Source: Hymenobacter yonginensis (GTDB lineage: Bacteria; Bacteroidota; Bacteroidia; Cytophagales; Hymenobacteraceae). Taken from it: a stretch of 64,000 nucleotides of DNA. The stretch is taken from NCBI RefSeq assembly GCF_027625995.1, contig NZ_CP115396.1:4030501-4094500 (forward strand), read 5' to 3'. The position numbers and the translations under genes are program-made. The notes beneath the pieces were generated by a model. That model saw only the letters and a program-made list of their open reading frames with translations, was not told the DNA's origin and did no database searches. Positions 34,515 to 43,353 of this stretch are shown piece after piece. Every line of letters starts with the position of its first letter. The stretch's first letter is position 1.

Positions 34515-34901
34515 TTAGGCTTGACGTTTGTCGGATTTGTAGATGGTGTTGTCGAGCAGCTTATCGGCCACGCCCTGAAATACTTTCTTATCAACGCCTA
34601 CTAGAAACACAATCAGCAGCACCAGATAGAAGCCGGCCACGATGCCAAAGCCCCAGTAGGAGCTGTCCAGCTGCTCGTTGAGCAGCAGGGCAATAAACAG
34701 GTTCAGGAACAGGAAGAACACCAGCCCGATGCCTGCCATAGCCGCGCCGTGCATGGTGCCCACCATGGCCACTTTCACTTTCTGCTGTACTTCCAGCCGC
34801 GCCAGGTCGATGCGGGTATCCAGATACCCCTTTAGGTTGCCGATGATATTGTCGGTGCGGGGCGTTTTAGTAGCGTCGTCGTCGTCGGAGAAAAGGCCCA
34901 T
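34515..34901 (-). CDS. Holin-superfamily-III-like (phage-holin-family) membrane protein
   Basis: The 128-residue protein has the family layout of Actinobacterial-holin-X-type proteins: an N-terminal charged region (DNIIGNLKGYLDTRIDLARLEVQQKVK) and two hydrophobic helices (about 54-72, MAGIGLVFFLFLNLFIALLL, and 84-102, GFGIVAGFYLVLLIVFLVG). Despite the name, these are ordinary chromosomal proteins and no phage genes are nearby. It ends 6 nt before the next minus-strand gene, heading the operon. Confidence 0.8.
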   Translation of the reverse strand: MGLFSDDDDATKTPRTDNIIGNLKGYLDTRIDLARLEVQQKVKVAMVGTMHGAAMAGIGLVFFLFLNLFIALLLNEQLDSSYWGFGIVAGFYLVLLIVFLVGVDKKVFQGVADKLLDNTIYKSDKRQA

Positions 34902-35049
34902 GAGCGGGAGATAATTTGCGGAAAACCATGTTTGGAAAAAAGGCCCTGAACTCCGGGCCCCTGGCCTGGTTTTCAGATAGCCCCTTCATACGGGAAAACC
35001 GTGCGCGTGTCTGAAACCCGGCGTATTTTTACCCGCAAGCAGCTGCATC

Positions 35050-36189
35050 TTGAGCCAGAATCATTACCACGTATTAGGCATAGCCGCCACCGCCACCGCC
35101 ACCGACGTGAAGCGCGCCTACAAGCGGCTGGCCGTGGAGCTGCACCCCGACAAGCACGGCGGCAGCGCCTTGTACGAGGAGCGGTTTAAGGCCGTGGCCG
35201 TGGCCTACGGGGTGCTGGGCGACCCCCAGCGCCGCGCCGCCTACGACCAGCAGCTGCGCCAAGCCGCCCAACGCGCCGCCGAGCAGCAGCGGCAGCAGCA
35301 GTACCGCGCCCCCACGCAGCACGTGTACGGGGTGCCCATGCCGCCGCCGGCGCCCCTGCGCACCCGGCGGCCGGCCGGCTCCGGCGAGCGACACTACCGC
35401 ACCATTCCCAAGCAGCGCCGCTTTACGCGCCGCGACTATTTGCTCACGTTTGGGCTGCTGGCCGCCATTCTGGCGTTTGTGCTGGGGGGCAAGCTGATCA
35501 TGGACCACGTAACGGCCGTCAGCAACTACGAGGATGGCCTACGGGCATACCGCCGGGCGCGGTGGTCGGCGGCGCACGCCTACTTCACGCAGGCGCTGCA
35601 CTTCAAGCCCGAGTTCGGGGCCGCGCTGCGGCGCCGGGGCGAGATTGAGCAGCTCATCAACCGCGACTATGCCGCCGCCCGCGCCGACTACGAAGCCGCC
35701 CTGACCGATGCCGAGCCGGTTGCCGAGCGGGCCCATCTGCTGTTTCGGGTGGGGCAGTGCCTGGCGGGCCTTGGCGAGGCGGAGGCTGCCGAGCAGAGCT
35801 TCACCGTGTCGCTGGCGCTGGATTCCACGCAGAGCACGGCCTGGCTGGCCCGGGGGGAGGTGCGCCTGTTTGAGCAGCAGACCTTCGAGAAGGCTGCCGA
35901 AGACCTGAGTACCGGCCTGCGCCTGCGTACCCGCGCCGGGCGCCCGCTGCCCCTCAAATACCTGACGTACCGGGGCCTGGCCTACTACAAAATGCAAGAC
36001 CTGACCCAGGCCCGCGCCGACTATCGCCAAGTGTTGGAAGCCAATCCAAAAAATGGGCAGGTGCATTTTCTGCTGGGCCGGCTGGCGCAGCAGGAAGGCA
36101 ACGCCCCGGCCGCCTGCGAGTTTTTCGAGCGGGCCGTGCGCCTCGGCTACACCTACGCCGACGAGGCCCGCCGTCAGAATTGCCCCTGA
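35050..36189 (+). CDS. Membrane-anchored J-domain protein with C-terminal TPR repeats
   Basis: The 379-residue protein starts with a J domain (about 4-68, YHVLGIAATATATDVKRAYKRLAVELHPDKHGG), including the HPD motif that stimulates DnaK. A Gln/Pro-rich linker, a single transmembrane helix (about 128-150, LLTFGLLAAILAFVLGGKLI) and TPR repeats (about 160-379) follow. The topology implied is J domain in the cytosol and TPRs outside the membrane. The TTG at 35050 is the only start that keeps the full J domain. It is a monocistronic gene flanked by hairpins. The client is unknown. Confidence 0.85.
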   Translation: MSQNHYHVLGIAATATATDVKRAYKRLAVELHPDKHGGSALYEERFKAVAVAYGVLGDPQRRAAYDQQLRQAAQRAAEQQRQQQYRAPTQHVYGVPMPPPAPLRTRRPAGSGERHYRTIPKQRRFTRRDYLLTFGLLAAILAFVLGGKLIMDHVTAVSNYEDGLRAYRRARWSAAHAYFTQALHFKPEFGAALRRRGEIEQLINRDYAAARADYEAALTDAEPVAERAHLLFRVGQCLAGLGEAEAAEQSFTVSLALDSTQSTAWLARGEVRLFEQQTFEKAAEDLSTGLRLRTRAGRPLPLKYLTYRGLAYYKMQDLTQARADYRQVLEANPKNGQVHFLLGRLAQQEGNAPAACEFFERAVRLGYTYADEARRQNCP

Positions 36190-36195
36190 GTTTAG

Positions 36196-36230
36196 TTTTT
36201 CGTTGTCAGTACAGTTCTGACAACGAAAAA
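36196..36230. repeat. Palindrome after the J-domain gene
   Basis: TTTTTCGTTGTCAG (36196-36209) and CTGACAACGAAAAA (36217-36230) are perfect arms. Together with the following ACAACGAGCAACTGACAAC it resembles the repeat at 50052-50128. Confidence 0.7.
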
Positions 36231-36263
36231 CAGACAACGAGCAACTGACAACTACTATCAACC

Positions 36264-36300
36264 AAAAAAAGCGCCTTCCCAGCCGGGAAGGCGCTTTTTT
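36264..36300. terminator. Two-way terminator between J-domain and fasciclin genes
   Basis: AAAAAAGCGCCTTCCC pairs with GGGAAGGCGCTTTTTT around AGCC. It serves both convergent genes. Confidence 0.88.
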
Positions 36301-36324
36301 GCTGGTGTCGAAACACCGGTTGGA

Positions 36325-36897
36325 TTAGGGCATCAGAACTTTGTCGATTACGTGAATCACGCCGTTGCTCTGAGTCACATCGTAGGTGGAGATGGTCGAG
36401 ACGTTGCCTTTCTCGTCAACCAGCACTACGTTTTTGGGGCCGTTCATCATGGCTTTCAGAGTGCCGCCGCTTACGGTTTTGAGGCTGGCGGTGCCTTTGC
36501 CGGCTTTGATGGCGGCCATAATCTTGTCGGCGGTCATGTTGCCGGCTACCACGTGGTAGGTCAGGATTTTGGTGAGGGTCGCCTTGTTCTCGGGTTTCAC
36601 CAGCGTTTCAACGGTGCCGGCTGGTAGGGCGCTGAAGGCGGCGTTGGTAGGAGCGAATACCGTGAAAGGACCTTTGCCCTGCAGGGTTTCCACGAGGCCG
36701 GCGGCTTTCACAGCAGCTACCAGTGTGGTGTGGTCGGCCGAGTTGACGGCGTTTTCCACAATGTTCTTATTCGGGTACATGGCCTGGCCGCCCACCGATA
36801 CGGTGCCGGGCGTCATCTTGGCCTGAGCCTGAGCCGAAGAAACCGAAGCAGCGCCCATAAAGGCCATTACAGCGAAAGAAAGAAGGGTCTTTTTCAT
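36325..36897 (-). CDS. Secreted fasciclin (FAS1) domain protein
   Basis: The 190-residue product has a signal peptide ([20 protein letters not shown]...AQA) and one FAS1 domain: [38 protein letters not shown] (H1 box region), then [24 protein letters not shown] and the late [19 protein letters not shown] (H2 box). FAS1 domains mediate adhesion or extracellular binding. It lies downstream of the kdp-linked histidine kinase, behind a terminator, and probably has its own promoter in the 170-nt gap. Confidence 0.95.
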   Translation of the reverse strand: MKKTLLSFAVMAFMGAASVSSAQAQAKMTPGTVSVGGQAMYPNKNIVENAVNSADHTTLVAAVKAAGLVETLQGKGPFTVFAPTNAAFSALPAGTVETLVKPENKATLTKILTYHVVAGNMTADKIMAAIKAGKGTASLKTVSGGTLKAMMNGPKNVVLVDEKGNVSTISTYDVTQSNGVIHVIDKVLMP

Positions 36898-37001
36898 AAT
36901 CAGGGAAGAAAGAAGAAGGGGGGTGGTTGATTTGAAAGCACTTACGCCCCTGCCTGGATAATTGGATTTATCGGACGTGAAAAATATTTTGACGTAGCGC
37001 T

Positions 37002-37029
37002 AAAAGCAGCCCGTAAGTGCGTGGGCTGC
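37002..37029 (-). terminator. Terminator of the kinase end of the potassium island
   Basis: On the minus strand GCAGCCC..GGGCTGC is a 7-bp stem followed by TTTTA, 41 nt past the histidine kinase stop. Confidence 0.6.
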
Positions 37030-37069
37030 TGCATAAACTGGGGAGGTGCTCCACCAGCGCGCTGCCCAC

Positions 37070-38818
37070 TCAGCCTGCCACCGGCAGCGTGAAGCGGAAG
37101 GTGCTGCCGGTGCCCAGCTCGCTTTCCACCCACAGCTGCCCGCCCTGGCTGCCGATGAACTCGCGGGCAATGCTCAGGCCCAGGCCCGAGCCGCCGCGGT
37201 AGCCGGTTTTGTCGGGAATCTGCACGAAGCGCTGGAAGATTTTTTCCTGGTACTGGGGCGCAATGCCGGGGCCGTGGTCCTGCACCAGCACCTCCACCTG
37301 CTGCCCGCCCGGGGCCAGCGCCGCCCGAATGTGCAGCTGCCCCTGCTCGGGCGAATAGCGGATGCCGTTGGCCAGCAGGTTCAGTAGCACCCAGGTGGTT
37401 TTCTCGATGTCGGCGCGCACGGGGGGCAGCTCGGCTGGCACCTGGATGTCGAGGGTGAGCTGCTTGGGCTGGAGCTGGAGCTGAATGGTATCGGCGGCGA
37501 ACTGCACGATGTCGCGCACCTGGGTGGGCTGGAAGTTGAGCTGGATGTTGCCCGATTCCAGCCGCGACACGTCAATCAGCTCGCCCACCAGCTTCAGCAG
37601 CCGCTGGTTTTCCTGCTTGATGGTGGCCAGAATGCGCTGCTGCTCCTCGTTTACGGAGCCCACTTTGCCGTTCTGCAGCAGCTTCAGGCTGAAGTTGATG
37701 CTGGACAGCGGCGTTTTCAACTCATGCGACACCGTGGCCAGGAAGTTCGACTTGGCCTGGTCCAGCTTCTTGAACTCCGACACGTTGTGCAGGGTGAGGA
37801 TAGAGCCCACGAATTCCATCTTATCCAGCGCCTCGTTGAAGCTGATGACGTCGTTCACGGCCACGCGGTAGTACACTTCCTCGTCGTTGCGGGCCAGGGT
37901 GAGCACCGGGGCGGCCTCCTGGGGGCGCTGGGCGGCGGGCGTATCGAGGTGGCGCAGCAGCTCCCGGAACAGGTCGTTGTGGCGGGCTACTTCGTCGGCC
38001 GGCTGGCCCAGCAACCCGGCAGCCGGTTGGCCCAATAGCTCGGCCGCAACGGGGTTCACCAGCAGCACCCGGCGGTGCTCGTCCACCAGCAGCAGGCCCT
38101 CATCGAGGTTGTTCACGATGCTGGCGGCGCGGTTGCGCTCGGCCATCAACTGGGCCAGCGTGGAGGTACGGTAGTCCTGCAGCTGCACCAACATGCGGTT
38201 GAAGGCCCGCGCCACGGTGCCAAACTCGTCGTGGCTTTCCACCGGAATGGAGGACGAGTAATCCTGGTTGGTGGCGTTTTCGATGCTGGCCGTGAGCTTG
38301 CGCAGGCCCCCCACGGCCGCCTCGGGCACGCTCAGCACAAACAGCAACGAGGTCAGCAGGGCGAAGGTGAGCAACGCCAGCACGTAGCGTTGCTGCTGAG
38401 TGGCGGTGCGGTTGGCGGCTTCGTTTTTACGGGTGAGGGCCTGGGTGTTCAGGTCAATCATGCGGTAGGTGAGCGTGCGGAGCTGGGCGGCGTTAGCGGC
38501 CTGGGGCAGCCGCTCGTAGCGGGCCAGCGTGGCCGTGAGGCTATCCACCACCGCCTGCTCACCCACTTCCGTTACGTTGCCGGCCTCGCGGGTGAGGGCC
38601 TCCCGGAAGCTGGCCAACGCCACCGGCGGCGCGGTCTGCACGCTGTCCAGGGCGCGCAGCATGCGCTGGCCCAGCTCTACGGAGTAGAAGTTGTCCTGCA
38701 GCACGTTGCGCGCCGTGCGGTCGAGGCGGTTGAGCGAGAAAAGGGTAAACGCACTCACCCCCAGCAGCAGCAGCAGCATGGTGACGAAGGCCAGGGTGAT
38801 TTTGGTTTTGAGGTTCAT
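37070..38818 (-). CDS. HAMP-PAS sensor histidine kinase of the kdp cluster
   Basis: The 582-residue kinase has a first transmembrane helix (about 8-29), a periplasmic four-helix sensor (about 30-145), a second helix (about 148-170), a HAMP domain, a PAS domain (about 235-345), a HisKA dimerisation domain with SHELKTP (His near 366) and an HATPase_c domain with N, G1 (DHGPGI) and G2 (GGSGLGLSIA) boxes. It is the last gene of the potassium island. It could supply the kinase activity missing from the separate KdpD and drive the sigma-54 regulator at 51 kb; that link is inferred from position. Confidence 0.92.
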   Translation of the reverse strand: MNLKTKITLAFVTMLLLLLGVSAFTLFSLNRLDRTARNVLQDNFYSVELGQRMLRALDSVQTAPPVALASFREALTREAGNVTEVGEQAVVDSLTATLARYERLPQAANAAQLRTLTYRMIDLNTQALTRKNEAANRTATQQQRYVLALLTFALLTSLLFVLSVPEAAVGGLRKLTASIENATNQDYSSSIPVESHDEFGTVARAFNRMLVQLQDYRTSTLAQLMAERNRAASIVNNLDEGLLLVDEHRRVLLVNPVAAELLGQPAAGLLGQPADEVARHNDLFRELLRHLDTPAAQRPQEAAPVLTLARNDEEVYYRVAVNDVISFNEALDKMEFVGSILTLHNVSEFKKLDQAKSNFLATVSHELKTPLSSINFSLKLLQNGKVGSVNEEQQRILATIKQENQRLLKLVGELIDVSRLESGNIQLNFQPTQVRDIVQFAADTIQLQLQPKQLTLDIQVPAELPPVRADIEKTTWVLLNLLANGIRYSPEQGQLHIRAALAPGGQQVEVLVQDHGPGIAPQYQEKIFQRFVQIPDKTGYRGGSGLGLSIAREFIGSQGGQLWVESELGTGSTFRFTLPVAG

Positions 38819-38821
38819 GGG

Positions 38822-38964
38822 CAGTAGCGCGAAGCTCTGCTTCGCGTATGGTTGAGCAAGGGGCAGCGGGCTGGCGGGGTAGTAGCGCGAACTTTGCGGT
38901 TCGCGCCCCCGCGCCGTTCGGATATATATCGTTCTGGGGCGCGAACTACAAAGTTCGCGCTACT
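38822..38964. repeat. AGTAGCGCGAA-family repeats: a stub plus a full palindromic copy (copy 2)
   Basis: A short copy (38823-38847, AGTAGCGCGAAGCTCTGC..) precedes a full copy at 38881-38964, whose outer arms AGTAGCGCGAACTTTG and CAAAGTTCGCGCTACT pair. It lies between kdpD and the kinase gene. Confidence 0.88.
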
Positions 38965-38983
38965 GTCCGGGCGCAAAAGCAGA

Positions 38984-40147
38984 TCAGTAACTCACCAGAA
39001 ACACGTCCACATCCAGCGGGGAGCGGGCTACGGAGCGGATGAGGCGGCGCGTGACGCCGGGGCGCAGCAGGCGCTGCCACCAGCTTTTCTCGCTGGTGAC
39101 GCCGCAAATCAGCAGCGTGACGCCTTTTTCCTGGGCTACGCGCAGGATTTCGGGCACCGCGTCGGTGGCTTTCACGCGCAAAATCTGGCCGCCCAGCTCG
39201 GTGGTGAGCTGCAGGTTGTTGAGCAGGTGGCGCTGGGTGGCTAGGTTGATGCGGTCGGCCGATTCGCGGGGCGTCTGTACGTAGAGTACGGCCCAGGAGG
39301 CGGCCGAGAGGCGGTCGGCGAGGCGGCTGGTTTTGCGGATGATTTCCTTGGCTGCCGGGGCGTTGGCGTTGATGCAGGCCAGCAGGCGGTCCTGGTTGCG
39401 GCGCTCGGGCGCTACGGGCGCGGCCCCGCCGCCGTCGGTTTCAATCTGGCGGCTGATGAGGTTGGCGGTTTCGCGCACGGCCAGCTGGCGCAGCTGCAGC
39501 AGGTTTTCGGCCTGAAAGAAGTTCTGCAAAGCCGTGGGCACCTTGGCCGCATCGTAGATTTTGCCTTCTTCCAAGCGGGCGCGCAGCTCGCCCACGGTCA
39601 GGTCCACGTTCACTACTTCGTCGGCCTGCTTCAGTACCTGGTCGGGCACGCGCTCCGTCACGTCGGTGCCGGTGATGCGCAGTACCTGGTCGTGCAGGCT
39701 TTCGAGGTGCTGAATGTTGACGGCCGTGAGCACCGAAATACCGGCCCGCACCAGCTGCTCCACGTCCTGCCAGCGTTTCTCGTTTTCGGAGCCGGGCACG
39801 TTGGTGTGGGCCAGCTCATCCACCACCACCACCGAGGGCCGGCGCTGCAGAATGCCCTGCACATCCAGTTCCTCCAGCATGCGGCCCTTGTAGAAGATGT
39901 GCTTGCGCGGCACGGTGGGCAGGTCGCGCAGCTGGGCCACGGTGCCGGGGCGGCCGTGGGTTTCCACGTAGCCCAGCACCACATCCACGCCGTGGGCGCG
40001 CAGCTCGTGGGCCTCCTGCAGCAGGCGGTAGGTTTTGCCCACGCCGGCGGCCAGCCCCAGGTACACCTTCAGCCGCCCGCGCCGCCGCTGCTGCACTAGC
40101 CGCAGAAACCGCTCAGCCGATTGGTCGCGCTGTTGGTCGTCGTTCAT
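38984..40147 (-). CDS. kdpD: Stand-alone KdpD N-terminal/USP protein lacking a kinase domain
   Basis: The 387 residues match the cytosolic front part of KdpD only. They include the KdpD domain with Walker A GLAAGVGKTY (31-40) and Walker B PSVVVVDELAHTN near 104-116, ETHGRPGTVAQL, then a universal-stress-protein-like domain ending SPLDVDVFLVSY. The membrane helices and histidine kinase of E. coli KdpD are absent, and the protein ends cleanly. It sits beside kup and a complete HAMP-PAS kinase. It may sense K+ or c-di-AMP-like signals and act on the kinase in trans; that is inference. Confidence 0.9.
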   Translation of the reverse strand: MNDDQQRDQSAERFLRLVQQRRRGRLKVYLGLAAGVGKTYRLLQEAHELRAHGVDVVLGYVETHGRPGTVAQLRDLPTVPRKHIFYKGRMLEELDVQGILQRRPSVVVVDELAHTNVPGSENEKRWQDVEQLVRAGISVLTAVNIQHLESLHDQVLRITGTDVTERVPDQVLKQADEVVNVDLTVGELRARLEEGKIYDAAKVPTALQNFFQAENLLQLRQLAVRETANLISRQIETDGGGAAPVAPERRNQDRLLACINANAPAAKEIIRKTSRLADRLSAASWAVLYVQTPRESADRINLATQRHLLNNLQLTTELGGQILRVKATDAVPEILRVAQEKGVTLLICGVTSEKSWWQRLLRPGVTRRLIRSVARSPLDVDVFLVSY

Positions 40148-40150
40148 CGG

Positions 40151-40316
40151 TGAAATGGTGAGGTGGTGAAATGGTGAGTTTGATGTTCGATTGGCGCGAG
40201 TTGGACCGGTCGGCCGGCTACGTTATTTATTCTGGTTTTTCTGGAGGCAGCAGCATGATGCGCCTGATCGAGCCTCAGGCGCGACAGACTCACCATTTCA
40301 CCACCTCACCATTTCA
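40151..40316. repeat. Perfect 29-bp inverted repeat enclosing 108 nt
   Basis: 40151-40179 (TGAAATGGTGAGGTGGTG..) and 40288-40316 are exact inverted copies. Between them is a non-repeated stretch with a small GCGCCTGA..TCAGGCGC hairpin. The arms also contain direct TGAAATGGTGAG repeats. The element lies between kdpD and kup. Confidence 0.9.
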
Positions 40317-40319
40317 CAG

Positions 40320-42269
40320 CTAGTCCCGCTGCAACTGCAGCTCGGGGCGGGCGGGCATGTGCAGGGGCACGTTTTCAATGACGAAGGAGCTGTTGTCGAG
40401 GCCGAAGCTTTCGGTTTCGGAGGCACCGAGGCGCTTCAGCCAGCCGTGCAGGCGCAGGGCCAGCCGCTGCCAGCCGCGCAGCAGGTACTCATAGGGCAAG
40501 GTTTTGTTGAGAATCACGAACTGGAAGTCGCCGGTAACGTCCTGGCCGCGCAGGCTTTCGTAGCGGCTGGTGATGTCCACTTCCCCGTTGCGCACCAGCT
40601 CCGACACCACCTGCCGGAACATGTAGTTGAGGGCGTGGTCGATGCGGAAACCCAAGTAGAAATCAATGCGCACCAACTCATTGGGCAGCACGTGCGTGAC
40701 GTGGTAGCGGCGGGTGTACGGGTCGTCGGTGGTGTGCACGTGGATGAGGTAGTACACATCGGCCCGCTTGGGGCGCTTCTTGAAGATGCTGTGGATGATG
40801 CCGTTTTCCACCTGCCGCGCGTCGTCCGACTTGGTGAGGTACACCAGGTGGGTGGCGTACTTGGGCACTGAGGCGTCGTTGCTGAGCTCCTGCAGCAGCG
40901 GCAGGTAATCGGCCAGCGGGGTGAATTCGGTGAGGTCGTTGCGCACGCGCTGGCCCACAATCCAGCTCAGCATCACCAGCAGAATCACCGCCCCCAGCAG
41001 CACCGAAAGCCAGCCGCCGTGGGTGAACTTGGCCAGGTTGGCCACCAGGTACGAGCCCTCGATGAGCACGTAGGTGCCAATCAGCAGCGCAATCCAGACC
41101 GGATTGACGCGGCGCATACGCAGGTAAAACGCCAGCAGGGCCGTGGTCATGAGCATGGTCACCGTCACGGCCAGCCCAAAGGCCGCCTCCATGTTGCCCG
41201 ACTCGCGGAAGTACAGCACCACGCCCACGCAGCCGGCGCACAGCAGCCAGTTCAGGCTCGGCACGTAGGCCTGCCCGCGCAGCTCGGTAGGGTAATCGAC
41301 CTTCACCTTGGGCCAGAAATGCAGGCGCAGCGCCTCAATCACCAGCGTAAACGAACCCGAAATGAGGGCCTGCGAGGCAATGATGGTCGCCAGCGTGCAC
41401 AGCCCAATAGCCGGCAGTAGCGCCCACTGCGGAATTAGGAGAAAAAACAGGTTCTGCTCGCCCAGCGGCGGGCCCAGGTGTTGCAGCAGCCACGCCCCTT
41501 GCCCCAGGTAGTTGAGCAGCAGGCAGGTTTTCACGAACGTCCACGACAGGTAGATGTTGGGCCGGCCCACGTGGCCCATGTCGGCGTACAGGGCCTCGGC
41601 GCCGGTGCTGCACAGGAAAATGGAGCCCAGCAGCCAGAACGCGCCCGGCACCTGCGTGACCATGTGCAGGGCGTAGTAGGGATTGAAGGCGCGCAGAATG
41701 CTCAGGTCCTGCCCCAGATGGTACACGCCCAGCACAGCCAGCATCGAGAAAAACACCGTCATGACGGGCCCGAACAGCTTGCCGATGATCTGGGTGCCGA
41801 ACTGCTGAAACGCAAACAGCGCCACCAGAATCCCGATGACGATGGGCACCGTGTTGAGGCCGGGCCGGAGGATGCGCAGCCCCTCAATGGCCGAGGCCAC
41901 CGAAATGGGCGGGGTAATGATGCCGTCGGCCAGCAGGGCGGCGGCCCCTACAATGGCTACCAGGTAGAGGCGGCGCACCGGTAGCCGCCGCAGCCGGGCG
42001 TACAGGGCCAGAATGCCACCCTCGCCGTGGTTGTCGGCGCGCAGGGCAATGAGCACGTACTTCACCGTGGTGAGCAGCGTGAGCGTCCAGATAACACAGG
42101 AAATGGTGCCCAGCACCACGTCCTCCGTCACGGGCCGGCTGGCAAACACCCCGCGCACCGTGTACAGCGGCGAGGTGCCAATGTCCCCGTACACAATGCC
42201 CAGGGCCACCAGCACCCCGGCCGGGGTGGCGCGCCGCAGCGCTGCCGAGGAAGAAGATGAAGTTGTCAT
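40320..42269 (-). CDS. kup: KUP-type potassium uptake protein
   Basis: A 649-residue low-affinity K+/H+ symporter. The N-terminus has the family motif ALGIVYGDIGTSPLYT near 22-37, and about twelve hydrophobic helices follow, with GEGGILALYA and STGAEALYADMGHVGRPNIYLSW. The C-terminal cytosolic domain (about 450-649) is complete. Its presence inside the kdp island pairs constitutive low-affinity uptake with the high-affinity Kdp pump. It begins 31 nt after the upstream HAMP-protein gene, so they are probably co-transcribed. Confidence 0.96.
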   Translation of the reverse strand: MTTSSSSSAALRRATPAGVLVALGIVYGDIGTSPLYTVRGVFASRPVTEDVVLGTISCVIWTLTLLTTVKYVLIALRADNHGEGGILALYARLRRLPVRRLYLVAIVGAAALLADGIITPPISVASAIEGLRILRPGLNTVPIVIGILVALFAFQQFGTQIIGKLFGPVMTVFFSMLAVLGVYHLGQDLSILRAFNPYYALHMVTQVPGAFWLLGSIFLCSTGAEALYADMGHVGRPNIYLSWTFVKTCLLLNYLGQGAWLLQHLGPPLGEQNLFFLLIPQWALLPAIGLCTLATIIASQALISGSFTLVIEALRLHFWPKVKVDYPTELRGQAYVPSLNWLLCAGCVGVVLYFRESGNMEAAFGLAVTVTMLMTTALLAFYLRMRRVNPVWIALLIGTYVLIEGSYLVANLAKFTHGGWLSVLLGAVILLVMLSWIVGQRVRNDLTEFTPLADYLPLLQELSNDASVPKYATHLVYLTKSDDARQVENGIIHSIFKKRPKRADVYYLIHVHTTDDPYTRRYHVTHVLPNELVRIDFYLGFRIDHALNYMFRQVVSELVRNGEVDITSRYESLRGQDVTGDFQFVILNKTLPYEYLLRGWQRLALRLHGWLKRLGASETESFGLDNSSFVIENVPLHMPARPELQLQRD

Positions 42270-42300
42270 GCCCGCAAACTACACGTGAAAGGCCGGCAAC

Positions 42301-43179
42301 TCAACCGGCCTGCCCGTTGGCCAGCTCATCGGCGGTGCGCTGGAGCTGCCGGGCCTGCCGCTGCAGCTGGGTGGCCAGGTGGCGGCGGCGGGTCAGGTCG
42401 TCGGCTGCATCGGGCGCGGAGCCGGGGCGCAGGTGGCTGGTTACTAAGTCGAGGGGGCCGCTGGAGTCGATGCGGGGCGTGCCGTCGGCGGTTTCGTAGC
42501 CTTCGAGGCGGCGGGCCATGTCGTTGAAGGCCTGGGCCACGGGCGCAAACTCGTCGTGGGCGCGCACGGGCAGGCGCTGGTCGTAGTGGCCCTCGGCTAC
42601 CCGCCGGATGCCGGCCGTCAGCTCCTCTACCGGCCGGGTGAGGTAATCAGGGAAGCTGAAGATAAAGGAAACCGTAGCCAGAATGCCCAGCGTAGCCAGC
42701 AGCCCCAGCGTGCCGATGGTGCGGTTGGCAATGCGGCGGGTGCGCAGGCTTTGCTGCTCAATGGCCCGCAGATTCAGGGTAGCCACCCGGCCCACCTGCC
42801 CGCGCACCTGTTGGTAGAGGCCGGCCGGCGCGGCGGCCTGGGCGGCGTACTGCCCAAACGAGGCCGCCAGCGAATCGGCCAGCTCCTGCTCGCCGGGCTC
42901 GGTGATGTTGCCCTGTTCGGCCCGCAGGCTGCGCCGGAAGGTGGCCTCGGCCCGGACTACTTCAGCAGCTGGCCCCGCCCGCCGCGCCTCCCGCACATCC
43001 GACAACGCATCGGACATGGCCCGGGCGTAGGCCACCGAGCGGTAGTTGTCCTGCAACGTAGCGGCCGAGCTGCGCGAGAGTTGGTAGAGGAAGTACGCCC
43101 CCACCCCGCTCAGCAGCAGAATAATCACGAACAGAAAGCTCAGGCCCAGCGTGAGGCGGGCTTTGATGGTACGGGCCAT
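42301..43179 (-). CDS. Kinase-less HAMP sensor protein, paralogue of the cluster's histidine kinase
   Basis: The 292-residue product (ATG at 43179, MARTIKARLTLGL) has two membrane helices (about 8-30 and 155-175) around a four-helix periplasmic sensor, then a HAMP domain (about 176-235) and a short coiled tail. It matches the N-terminal half of the kinase at 37070-38818 segment by segment (for example LQDN(Y/F).SV, the GN(I/V)TE.GEQ stretch and ESHDEFGTVARAFNRM versus RAHDEFAPVAQAFNDM). No PAS, HisKA or ATPase domain follows. It may be a modulator or competitor of the kinase. Confidence 0.85.
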   Translation of the reverse strand: MARTIKARLTLGLSFLFVIILLLSGVGAYFLYQLSRSSAATLQDNYRSVAYARAMSDALSDVREARRAGPAAEVVRAEATFRRSLRAEQGNITEPGEQELADSLAASFGQYAAQAAAPAGLYQQVRGQVGRVATLNLRAIEQQSLRTRRIANRTIGTLGLLATLGILATVSFIFSFPDYLTRPVEELTAGIRRVAEGHYDQRLPVRAHDEFAPVAQAFNDMARRLEGYETADGTPRIDSSGPLDLVTSHLRPGSAPDAADDLTRRRHLATQLQRQARQLQRTADELANGQAG

Positions 43180-43353
43180 GATGCGTGGTAAGCTAAAGGG
43201 TGAAACCATTGCCCAGCCGCCGAACGGCTGGTAGTGAGTACTGGGTAGTTAGTATTGAGTGTTTGGCATTTGTATCTTTAATAAAGCGCTGTCTTACAAA
43301 TAATTAACATTACTACTCTTTGAAGCTATTCAGGAAGTCGTAAGTAATCAACA

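Noticed and set aside
34515-34901. Prophage, suggested by a holin-like protein
   Set aside because: No capsid, tail, integrase or lysis genes are nearby; this family is common on chromosomes.
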